NCBI GenBank assembly: GCA_011048645.1
Contig: DSDR01000192.1
Location: 1-6,098, forward strand
Source of the DNA: Phycisphaerales bacterium
GTDB taxonomy: Bacteria > Planctomycetota > Phycisphaerae > Sedimentisphaerales > Anaerohalosphaeraceae
Length of the DNA stretch: 6,098 nucleotides
Direction: 5' to 3'
The translations under genes and the position numbers were made by a program. Positions within the stretch are counted from its first letter, which is position 1. Each line of letters starts with the position of its first letter. Positions 1-5,618 of this stretch are shown piece by piece. The notes beneath the pieces are model-generated. The model did not search any database. It was not told the origin of the DNA and was given only the letters and a program-made list of their open reading frames with translations.

Positions 1-27
1 GGGTTTATGGTGTCGCAGCTTCGGAGG

Positions 28-62
28 GCGCACGGAAACACGCCGTAAGGTCACAGGTTCGA
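28..62 (+). repeat. Degenerate tRNA-Val-like segment, inverted relative to the intact tRNA
   Basis: On the + strand this stretch matches the anticodon arm, variable loop and T-loop of the intact tRNA-Val, which lies on the opposite strand at 245-279. By eye 28 of 35 positions agree without gaps. They include GCGCACGGA, CCGT and an uninterrupted 15-base block AGGTCACAGGTTCGA at 48-62. The six clustered mismatches fall in the anticodon loop, where the conserved T33 is lost. Past the T-loop the sequence no longer pairs: the 3' half of the T-stem is wrong and no matching acceptor 3' strand is visible. A functional tRNA is therefore unlikely. It reads best as a tRNA remnant or duplicated fragment. 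An integration-site scar is less likely, because attachment repeats are normally direct rather than inverted. Confidence 0.5.
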
Positions 63-131
63 GCTTACTGGATGCTTGTTTTTGGCCTGAAAATGCGGTG
101 CCTTGTGTTTTCACGGTCGAAATCCTTTCTC

Positions 132-156
132 AAAAAGCGGTAGTACTACCGGTTTT
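132..156 (-). terminator. Palindromic hairpin with T-tract, possible tRNA-Val terminator
   Basis: The core CGGTAGTACTACCG (138-151) is a perfect 14-bp palindrome that can fold as a 5-bp stem with a GTAC loop. On the - strand it is followed by CTTTTT, as expected for an intrinsic terminator, and it lies about 75 nt downstream of the tRNA 3' end. On the + strand GTTTT follows it, so it could act in both directions. The stem is short, so a protein-binding dyad is an alternative reading. Confidence 0.4.
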
Positions 157-229
157 ATAAGCAAGGTTACGGCCGCTCTACACATATGCAGGTAATCGTA
201 ACTTCCGATTTCAGCGTAACTTACAACAC

Positions 230-303
230 TGGGCGATACAGGATTCGAACCTGTGACCTCACGGGTGTGATCCGTGCGCTCTAACCAGCTGAGCTAATCG
301 CCC
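230..303 (-). tRNA. tRNA-Val (anticodon CAC)
   Basis: Read on the - strand this forms a complete cloverleaf. The acceptor stem GGGCGAT pairs with ATCGCCC over 7 bp. The D-arm is GCTC/GAGC around a loop containing the GG pair. The anticodon arm is CACGG/CCGTG around loop ATCACAC, which puts CAC at positions 34-36 after T33. The variable loop has 5 nt, and the T-arm is ACAGG/CCTGT around TTCGAAT. Anticodon CAC reads the valine codon GUG. The discriminator base is A (position 230) and the next bases are GTG, so the CCA tail is not encoded and must be added enzymatically. A strong promoter lies just upstream and a possible hairpin terminator downstream, so it appears to be a single-gene transcription unit. 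Confidence 0.96.
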
Positions 304-315
304 TTTTCGGCGGGT

Positions 316-344
316 ATTAGACCAGATACAAAGCGGCCTGTCAA
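316..344 (-). promoter_or_regulatory. Sigma70-type promoter of tRNA-Val
   Basis: On the - strand a perfect -35 TTGACA (complement of 339-344) is separated by exactly 17 nt from -10 TCTAAT (complement of 316-321), which matches the consensus at 5 of 6 positions. Transcription would begin near 308-310, leaving a 5' leader of only about 5-7 nt before the mature tRNA end at 303. Near-consensus elements this close to a stable RNA gene fit a strong constitutive promoter. Confidence 0.75.
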
Positions 345-418
345 GCACGATTTCCCGACGCAAATGTCCTGACACAGGCTCACAGTGTCCGTCGGCCTCG
401 GCTTTAGATACAATTTTC

Positions 419-431
419 TTGAGATACTCAA
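419..431. promoter_or_regulatory. Small dyad TTGAG-ATA-CTCAA, possible operator
   Basis: A 5-bp inverted repeat with a 3-nt centre lies about 30 nt upstream of the -35 box of the winged-helix gene's promoter, in the divergent intergenic region. It has the size and position of a regulator half-site pair, but a dyad this short also arises by chance. No second copy was seen in the window. Confidence 0.2.
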
Positions 432-462
432 TTTCGCTCTGGGAATTTGGCAGAACTGGTAC

Positions 463-491
463 TTGACAAAGTTCATCTTCGCGGCGATACT
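463..491 (+). promoter_or_regulatory. Sigma70-type promoter for the winged-helix gene
   Basis: A perfect -35 TTGACA (463-468) is followed after 17 nt by -10 GATACT (486-491), which matches TATAAT at 4 of 6 positions. The expected start of transcription is near 498, about 95 nt before the ATG at 594. It diverges from the tRNA promoter, with the two -35 boxes about 120 nt apart. No other + strand promoter of this quality is seen between the tRNA and the gene. Confidence 0.65.
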
Positions 492-510
492 TTTCTCAAT
501 GGATTGGATT

Positions 511-561
511 GGGCAGCCGGCGGTTTGTGACCATTGGGTTGGACACCCGTTTCGGCGGCCC
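511..561 (+). promoter_or_regulatory. Possible stem-loop in the 5' leader of the winged-helix gene
   Basis: Within the predicted leader, GGGCAGCCG (511-519) can pair with CGGCGGCCC (553-561). This gives two 4-bp GC-rich stems separated by one A-G mismatch. A smaller hairpin, GGGT/ACCC (536-539 with 545-548), can form inside the loop. The Shine-Dalgarno GAGGTGA at 584-590 stays outside the structure. No known riboswitch or leader family was recognised. No T-run follows the stem, so it does not look like a terminator. It could stabilise the mRNA, bind a protein, or be fortuitous pairing in a GC-rich stretch. Confidence 0.3.
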
Positions 562-593
562 GGATTAGAGAACTCAGACAATTGAGGTGAACT

Positions 594-794
594 ATGCGCG
601 AAACAATTGGACAGGCAGCAGGACAGATCTGGCATTTATTGGCGAACACCTCTGAGCCGATCAACATTACGGACATACCAAAACGCACAAAACTGACCGC
701 TCAAATCGCCTATCAGGGCTTAGGGTGGCTGGCGCGTGAAGAGAAAATAGAATATAACCAGAAAGGCCGTTCGATTTGGATCAGTCTTAAGTAA
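594..794 (+). CDS. Winged helix-turn-helix domain protein, DUF2582-like
   Basis: This encodes a 66-residue protein that is essentially a single winged-helix domain. An N-terminal helix (GQAAGQIWHLLAN, residues 6-18) is followed by a helix-turn-helix-like region (ITDIPKRTKL then AQIAYQGLGWLAREEKIEY). A short C-terminal beta wing (GRSIWISL) ends it. The GLGWLAREEKI segment is characteristic of the small DUF2582 winged-helix family found in Bacteroidetes, Planctomycetes and relatives, whose members are likewise about 65-80 residues. The ATG at 594 follows a good Shine-Dalgarno, GAGGTGA at 584-590, which supports this start. It has its own promoter and leader. A DNA-binding regulatory role is inferred from the fold. 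Targets, ligand and oligomer state cannot be read from the sequence, and such small proteins may instead mediate protein contacts. Confidence 0.8.
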   Translation: MRETIGQAAGQIWHLLANTSEPINITDIPKRTKLTAQIAYQGLGWLAREEKIEYNQKGRSIWISLK

Positions 795-886
795 CAGGCA
801 TAAAAGCAGTTATCACCATACGACGCATCGTCTCAAAAGCGACTTCGGCACTTCGGCCTGTCCTTGTAGAGACATCAAAGCAGACA

Positions 887-900
887 TACGGCAAGCCGTA
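887..900. promoter_or_regulatory. Dyad TACGGC-AA-GCCGTA upstream of bipA
   Basis: A 6-bp inverted repeat with a 2-nt centre lies in the gap between the winged-helix gene and bipA, 8 nt before the putative -35 box at 909. As RNA it would be a 5-bp stem with a 4-nt loop, but the T-run comes too late for a convincing terminator. It may be an operator acting on bipA, or a weak end for the winged-helix transcript. The rest of the 795-972 gap holds no gene that can be supported. Confidence 0.25.
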
Positions 901-908
901 AAATTCTA

Positions 909-936
909 TTGATTTTTTCGGTGCAGGTGGTACACT
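909..936 (+). promoter_or_regulatory. Candidate promoter for bipA
   Basis: TTGATT (909-914), 16 nt of spacer and TACACT (931-936) give matches of 4/6 and 4/6 to the sigma70 boxes, with a start expected near 943. It is clearly weaker than the two promoters upstream. Readthrough from the winged-helix gene could also transcribe bipA. Confidence 0.35.
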
Positions 937-990
937 TTTCCCCCATTTACCAATCGGAAGAGTCAAGAGATTGTGGAGAGCAAAAAAACG

Positions 991-2856
991 ATGTCGTCGC
1001 CCCGATATATACGAAACATTGCTATTGTAGCACATGTGGACCATGGCAAGACAACCTTGGTCGATCAACTGCTGTATCAATCCGGGATGTTCCGCGATGC
1101 GGAACTGTCTAAACTGGCCGGCGGCCAGCACGAATTGATTATGGATTCCAACCCGCTGGAGCGGGAACGGGGGATTACGATCCTCAGCAAGAATTGCGCG
1201 GTATGGTACACCGATCCGGACGGCAATGAATACAAAATCAACATCATCGACACCCCCGGCCACGCGGATTTTGGCGGCGAGGTCGAGCGTGTATTGAAAA
1301 TGGCCGACGGCGTGCTCCTGCTGGTCGATGCGTTTGAGGGTCCGATGCCGCAAACGCGATTTGTTCTCAGCAAAGCTCTGCAGCACAAACTTAAGCCGAT
1401 TGTCGTGGTCAATAAAATCGACCGCACCGATGCACGACCCGACGATGTGGTTAACGAGGTTTTTGATTTGTTCGTCGCTCTGCGCGCCGACGATGCGGCA
1501 CTGGATTTTCCTATCGTTTACGCTTCAGCACGCGAAGGCTGGGCGTCATGCGAAGCCGACCGGAAAACAGACAATATCAGGCCGGTGTTTGATGCAATCA
1601 TTCACCACGTGCCGGCGCCCAAAGACGATACCGAACGACCCCTTCAGATGCTCGTCACCACACTGGATCGTTCCGAGTATGTCGGACGCATCGCCATCGG
1701 CCGCGTATTCGCCGGTACGGTCAGCCAGGCCCAGCGGATTACCGTCATCGACAACCGGGGGCAGCATACCCAGCAGAAAATCGTCCAGCTTTATACCTTT
1801 GACGGATTGGGCAAAAAACCGGTCGATGTCATTGAAGCGGGCGATATCTGCGCCATCGCCGGGCTGGATCCGGTCGATATCGGCAACACTATCGCCTGCG
1901 CGGACAATCCGGACGCGCTGCCGGTTGTTGCCATTGATGAACCGACGATGCATATGACGTTTCGTATCAATGACGGGCCGTTTGCCGGTCGCGAAGGCAA
2001 ATATGTCACCGCTCGTCAGATCAAGGAGCGTCTCGACAAAGAGCTGCAAACCAACGTTGCTCTTCGAGTGGAACCGGGGCAAACCCCTGAAGAATTCAAG
2101 GTTTCCGGCCGCGGTCTGATGCATCTGGGGATTCTGCTGGAAAATATGCGGCGCGAAGGCTATGAATTGTGTGTCGGCAAGCCCAATGTTATCATTCGCT
2201 ATGTTGACGGGCTTCGACAGGAACCCATCGAGCGGCTGGTTGTCGAATGCCCGATTGATTGCCAAAGCGGCGTGATGAGTCTGCTGGGCGACCGCCGCAG
2301 CGAATTGCTGTGCGTGGACAACAAAAGCGGAGCGGGAGATTATATCCATATGGAATTTCTGGCGCCGACGCGCGGGCTGTTCGGCCTGCACGCCCGTGTG
2401 ATGACCGTCACGCAGGGACGAGCGGTAATGCACCATAATTTTGAACGATACGAGCCGATGCGAGGCAACATCCCTCAGCGTCAGGCAGGCGTGATGATCG
2501 CCACCGACACCGGCACATCCACCCCTTATGCGCTGGACGCCCTCTTTGATCGCGGCACGTTTTTTATTCAGCCCGGCGAAAACGTGTACGAAGGACAAGT
2601 CCTCGGCGAGCACTGCAAGGACAATGACATTCCCGTCAACGCCACCCGCACCAAACACCAAACCAACATTCGAGCCGCTGGCAAAGACGATGCGGCCCGC
2701 GTCAAGCCCCCCCGCCGAATGAGCCTGGAACAGGCGCTGGAATATATCCAGGACGATGAACTGGTTGAAATCACGCCGCAGTCGATTCGGATTCGAAAAC
2801 GCCTGCTCAAAGAGGCCGACCGCCGCCGAGAAGCCCGAAAAACCAAAAACGACTGA
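991..2856 (+). CDS. bipA: Translational GTPase BipA/TypA
   Basis: BipA/TypA is a ribosome-binding GTPase of the EF-G/LepA class that assists large-subunit assembly and adaptation to cold and other stress. From the ATG at 991 the protein has 621 residues, close to the family's usual 605-615. All GTPase motifs are intact: G1 AHVDHGKT (14-21), G2 RERGIT (58-63), G3 DTPGH (87-91), G4 NKID (141-144) and G5 SAR (179-181). EF-G-like domains II, III and V follow. The BipA-specific C-terminal domain is recognisable by RGNIPQRQAG, QTNIRAAGKDDA and SLEQALEYIQDDELVEITP near the end, with a basic tail. The ATG at 991 is preferred because homologues begin only a few residues before the RNIAIxAHVDHGK block and GGAG at 975-978 can serve as ribosome site. 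A GTG at 973 would add six residues and cannot be excluded. The gene stands alone on the + strand and converges with the helicase operon. Confidence 0.96.
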   Translation: MSSPRYIRNIAIVAHVDHGKTTLVDQLLYQSGMFRDAELSKLAGGQHELIMDSNPLERERGITILSKNCAVWYTDPDGNEYKINIIDTPGHADFGGEVERVLKMADGVLLLVDAFEGPMPQTRFVLSKALQHKLKPIVVVNKIDRTDARPDDVVNEVFDLFVALRADDAALDFPIVYASAREGWASCEADRKTDNIRPVFDAIIHHVPAPKDDTERPLQMLVTTLDRSEYVGRIAIGRVFAGTVSQAQRITVIDNRGQHTQQKIVQLYTFDGLGKKPVDVIEAGDICAIAGLDPVDIGNTIACADNPDALPVVAIDEPTMHMTFRINDGPFAGREGKYVTARQIKERLDKELQTNVALRVEPGQTPEEFKVSGRGLMHLGILLENMRREGYELCVGKPNVIIRYVDGLRQEPIERLVVECPIDCQSGVMSLLGDRRSELLCVDNKSGAGDYIHMEFLAPTRGLFGLHARVMTVTQGRAVMHHNFERYEPMRGNIPQRQAGVMIATDTGTSTPYALDALFDRGTFFIQPGENVYEGQVLGEHCKDNDIPVNATRTKHQTNIRAAGKDDAARVKPPRRMSLEQALEYIQDDELVEITPQSIRIRKRLLKEADRRREARKTKND

Positions 2857-2877
2857 TGCTCGCATCCTTCTTGAGCC

Positions 2878-2913
2878 GTGCGTAAGCACTTGACTGAAAA
2901 TTGTTTAAGTCAA
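2878..2913. other. Two adjacent small hairpins in the bipA/nuclease convergent gap
   Basis: Just after the bipA stop, GTGC-GTAA-GCAC (2878-2889) and TTGACT/AGTCAA (2890-2895 with 2908-2913) form two back-to-back stem-loops. They sit where transcription from both sides should end. Neither is followed by a T-run on either strand, so intrinsic termination is doubtful. The rest of 2857-3026 contains a further short dyad, AGACATTTTTGTCT (3014-3027), and no supportable gene. Confidence 0.25.
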
Positions 2914-3026
2914 CGACAGGAACAGGAATAGTCACTTGATCGGAAAGGCAATTTGTCCAATTCCTGCTGAACCAGTACACCATTCTCAAGGGTACCCCAT
3001 CATCGCCCCGGCAAGACATTTTTGTC

Positions 3027-4241
3027 TCAGTTATTATAATCTCTGCGAAAACGCTCCAGAATCTCCATCAACGATGTCAGTTTGAGGGCAGATTTATAGA
3101 CAAGGATGTTGTCGCCAATGGCAGCGCCGTCGCGCAGGGATTTTTCCGGCACGGCCAGTATGATTTTATGATCGCGAAACAGCCGCAGCGTCTGGCGGCG
3201 GCCGGCCAGATACTCCGGCGTCCAGAAGCCGACAATTTCCATCAGAACTTTCGTTCCATCTGCGTGGCAAAAGGTAAAATCCGGCACAAAGGTCTTTTGC
3301 TGATGATGCAGGATGTCGCCTTCGCGGATGAGCGTCCAGCCGTCTCGCTGGTTACCGAACTTTTCACAGAAGCTTTGCTCAACGCTGGAATCAAACATCT
3401 CCGGCGGCGGCAGGTGGCTGGTAAAGCCGTCTTTATCCGACAAGGCAAGCTGAACCGGCTGTTTCCACGGGGTCTTGAGCGAGGCCGTCATCCGCCAGCG
3501 GCGGCAGGCCAACAGCGCCGGGAGAAATCGGGCAAAGCTGACCCCATAGCGGCGGGTCTCGTTCAAAACCGACGCCGGGCCGGAAAACACAAGACGATAG
3601 GTCGAAGCATCGACCCGCTCAATCTCATGCAGCAATCGCGCCAGCTTGGCATAGCGTAAGATTGTCTTGAAATCCTCGCTCGCCCAGACCGTCATCTGTT
3701 CGGCTTTGTACAGGCACGCCTGAATTTGGGCGACGTTGTACCGCGACAATAAGGCGGCGGGGTTGGCGTATCCTTCAAAGCGTTCCAGCCGCTGATAGTC
3801 CAGTACGTCGCTGTAAAGCGTCTGCTCAATCATCTCCCAGGATTGGCCGAGTGTTTCGGCAATCCGAGCTTTAATGTCGTTTTCGCCAGACTCAAACAGC
3901 CGGTCGGGTTGTGCAACCAGCGGATGAAACTGCGCAGCCATCGAAAAAATCTTCAGCCGCAATTTTGTTGCCTCGCCGGACGGGTCGGTCTGATAGTCGC
4001 CGGCATCGTCCAGCAGTTTGCAAAAGGCCTGAATCCGGCGAACCGGACAATCCGGCTCATCGGTAAAAATCGCTTCGATCTGTCGATGTAATTGATAGCG
4101 CGGCTGACCGATGCCGTCTTGATAGACCGACAGCATTCGGGTAGCATAGTCCGTATAATGCCGGTGCGTCCCCTGCGTTAGGCAGTCGGGAAAGGCTCGG
4201 CCGCCCTTATACTCCACGATAGACTGGTCGCTGGTAAGCAT
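3027..4241 (-). CDS. DUF790 family protein, Bax1-like nuclease (XPB partner)
   Basis: This encodes a 404-residue DUF790/Bax1 protein. Bax1 binds the helicase XPB and cuts DNA at opened or damaged sites, acting in a nucleotide-excision-type reaction; this is known mainly from archaea. The start is the ATG at 4241, because the family's N-terminus begins there (MLTSDQ, then GGRAFPDCL). The frame stays open for 77 codons further upstream, but that translation is an out-of-frame reading of the helicase. Residues 1 to about 110 form the N-terminal domain, followed by a helical middle region. The C-terminal nuclease core is PD-(D/E)XK-like: helix residue E288 in SSVEQSF, PDF at 320-322, MEIVGFW at 334-340, then TPEYLAGRR. 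The usual lysine of the DXK motif is not adjacent to the acidic residue. The gene overlaps the helicase end by 35 nt with only a weak ribosome site (AAAGAG), suggesting translational coupling. Confidence 0.92.
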   Translation of the reverse strand: MLTSDQSIVEYKGGRAFPDCLTQGTHRHYTDYATRMLSVYQDGIGQPRYQLHRQIEAIFTDEPDCPVRRIQAFCKLLDDAGDYQTDPSGEATKLRLKIFSMAAQFHPLVAQPDRLFESGENDIKARIAETLGQSWEMIEQTLYSDVLDYQRLERFEGYANPAALLSRYNVAQIQACLYKAEQMTVWASEDFKTILRYAKLARLLHEIERVDASTYRLVFSGPASVLNETRRYGVSFARFLPALLACRRWRMTASLKTPWKQPVQLALSDKDGFTSHLPPPEMFDSSVEQSFCEKFGNQRDGWTLIREGDILHHQQKTFVPDFTFCHADGTKVLMEIVGFWTPEYLAGRRQTLRLFRDHKIILAVPEKSLRDGAAIGDNILVYKSALKLTSLMEILERFRRDYNN

Positions 4242-5613
4242 CGCTCTTTCGTCGCTTTCGACTGCGGTGGACTTCTTTGGTGTTTTCGCAAACCACTTCA
4301 TACAAGACCGCGCGGGCGCTGCCGGATTTGCGCAGGACGCGCCCCAGCCGCTGTTTGGCCTGGCGGGTGGAGGCCTGCCCGCCGATGACAATCGCCACCT
4401 TGGCCGCCGGCACATCGACGCCTTCATCCAATACACGATTGGCGACCAATACTTCAAATTGGCCGTTGGCAAAGCCCTCCATTACCTCAAGCCGCTCGCG
4501 TTTTCGCGTGTGCGACAGTATCGTCGGCACCAAAAATCGCTGCGAGACCTCAATCGCCATCCGATTGGAACCGGCAAAGACGATGATCTGTTGGCCTTTG
4601 TGCAGGCGGAACAGGTCTTCCAGTACGCGGAGCTTCTCGGCGGCGCGGTTTTCGATGGCGTTTTTGAGGTGATAAGCCTTCTGGGCGTGCCGTGCCTGCG
4701 GGTCTTTGCCGGACTCTTTGCACAATTCCTGCCAGGTATAGCCGGGCTGTTCCTTCTGGCGGTTCATAATGAAATGGCGTATCTGTCGGCTGCACTGGTC
4801 GTAGGCCTGCTGCTCGGCATCGGTCAATGCCACCGGAATCCGCACCAGATCGAACCCGGCCAGCACGTCGCCTTCGGCCTGCTTGAACGGCATCTCATAG
4901 ACGACCGGCCCGATGAGCCAATCGAGGTCTTTTTCCAGCCCGTCCGACCGCTGGGGCGTGGCCGTCAGTCCCAGCCGCATCGGGGCGCAGCTTAAGATGG
5001 CCGCTTCTCGCCGACATTTGCCGGGCAAGTGGTGTTCCTCGTCAAAGATGAGCAAGCCAAACCCGGCGCCCATTTTAGCCATGTGGATATACGCGCTGTC
5101 GTAGGTCGTGACGGTGACGGGCTTGATATCGGACAGGCCGTCGCCGACGATGCCCGCGTCATAGCCCAGCCCCTTGAGGATGCGGCGATGCCATTGATAC
5201 ATCAAATCGCGCACCGGCGCGACCACCAGCGTCGCAATGCCGGTCTGTACCATCGCCGCCAGCGCCACTTCCGTCTTGCCCGTGCCGGTCGGCATAATGA
5301 CCTGCCCGCGGCCGGCCGATGTGCGCCACGCCGCGACGGCCTCGGCCTGCTGCGGCCGCAAATCGGGCAAGTCCACCTTCGGCCACGCCACTGCAACCGG
5401 CTGCATCACGTTGTCAATAAACCGCCCGCCAAACCGCTCGGCCAGCGCCGTTCGCACGGCCGCATAATGAATCGCCTCCGCCCGTAACGCCTCCACTCGC
5501 GCATCCCACCTAAAACACGGCAAGCCCTCCGCCGACAATTCCTGCCCATTAACCCCCGACAGGACGAGCGTCCCCTGATCAAACGACAACTCTATGGGCC
5601 CAATCGCTGACAT
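4207..5613 (-). CDS. XPB/Rad25-like SF2 DNA helicase
   Basis: This encodes a 468-residue superfamily 2 helicase of the XPB type, an ATP-driven DNA-opening motor. The first 80 or so residues resemble the XPB damage-recognition domain (LPCFRWDARV, 31-40). Helicase domain 1 carries a Q-like RPQQAEAV (86-93), Walker A MPTGTGKT (107-114), motif II DEEHH (191-195) and motif III TATP (217-220). Immediately after it R-S-D (222-224) sits where XPB proteins usually have R-E-D. Residues 265-335 are a helical insert at the place of the XPB thumb. Domain 2 has IVFAGSN (344-350), motif V with VLDEGVDVP (394-402) and motif VI QRLGRVLRKS (421-430). A basic C-terminal tail follows. All catalytic motifs are intact. 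The next gene encodes a Bax1-like nuclease, which strongly supports XPB over generic DEAD-box assignments. The ATG at 5613 lies 5 nt after the upstream stop. Confidence 0.93.
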   Translation of the reverse strand: MSAIGPIELSFDQGTLVLSGVNGQELSAEGLPCFRWDARVEALRAEAIHYAAVRTALAERFGGRFIDNVMQPVAVAWPKVDLPDLRPQQAEAVAAWRTSAGRGQVIMPTGTGKTEVALAAMVQTGIATLVVAPVRDLMYQWHRRILKGLGYDAGIVGDGLSDIKPVTVTTYDSAYIHMAKMGAGFGLLIFDEEHHLPGKCRREAAILSCAPMRLGLTATPQRSDGLEKDLDWLIGPVVYEMPFKQAEGDVLAGFDLVRIPVALTDAEQQAYDQCSRQIRHFIMNRQKEQPGYTWQELCKESGKDPQARHAQKAYHLKNAIENRAAEKLRVLEDLFRLHKGQQIIVFAGSNRMAIEVSQRFLVPTILSHTRKRERLEVMEGFANGQFEVLVANRVLDEGVDVPAAKVAIVIGGQASTRQAKQRLGRVLRKSGSARAVLYEVVCENTKEVHRSRKRRKSDAYQRPVYRGV

Positions 5614-5618
5614 TGAGA

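Noticed and set aside
371..389. GACAC/GTGTC inverted repeat upstream of the tRNA promoter
   Set aside because: It is a 5-bp stem with a 9-nt loop in a region rich in TGTC/GACA words; not distinguishable from chance.
385..585. 66-codon + strand frame between the tRNA and the winged-helix gene
   Set aside because: It contains the promoter and leader of the next gene, starts with GTG without a ribosome site, and resembles no known protein.
294..635. 113-codon - strand frame overlapping the tRNA and its promoter
   Set aside because: It runs through the tRNA-Val promoter into the tRNA 5' end and through the divergent promoter; no ribosome site or protein-like motif was found.
842..857. Tandem repeat ACTTCGGC x2
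   Set aside because: There are only two 8-nt units, with no further copies nearby; too short to call a repeat element.
830..873. GTCTC/GAGAC pairing around the ACTTCGGC repeats, as a terminator for the winged-helix gene
   Set aside because: The stem is only 5 bp with a loop of about 34 nt and no T-run follows.
787..1386. 199-codon - strand frame over the start of bipA
   Set aside because: It is antisense to the conserved BipA GTPase domain, and the part outside bipA shows no domain or ribosome site.
1546..2889. 447-codon open frame on the - strand across bipA
   Set aside because: It is fully antisense to a gene with intact BipA motifs, has no recognisable domain, and such long antisense frames are common in codon-biased genes of this GC content.
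4242..4472. N-terminal extension of the DUF790 nuclease by 77 codons
   Set aside because: It overlaps the helicase motif V, VI and C-terminal region in another frame, has a composition typical of a shifted reading, and family homology begins at the ATG at 4241.
4267..4995. 242-codon + strand frame antisense to the XPB gene
   Set aside because: The opposite strand encodes helicase motifs III to VI without interruption, and this frame has no recognisable domain.
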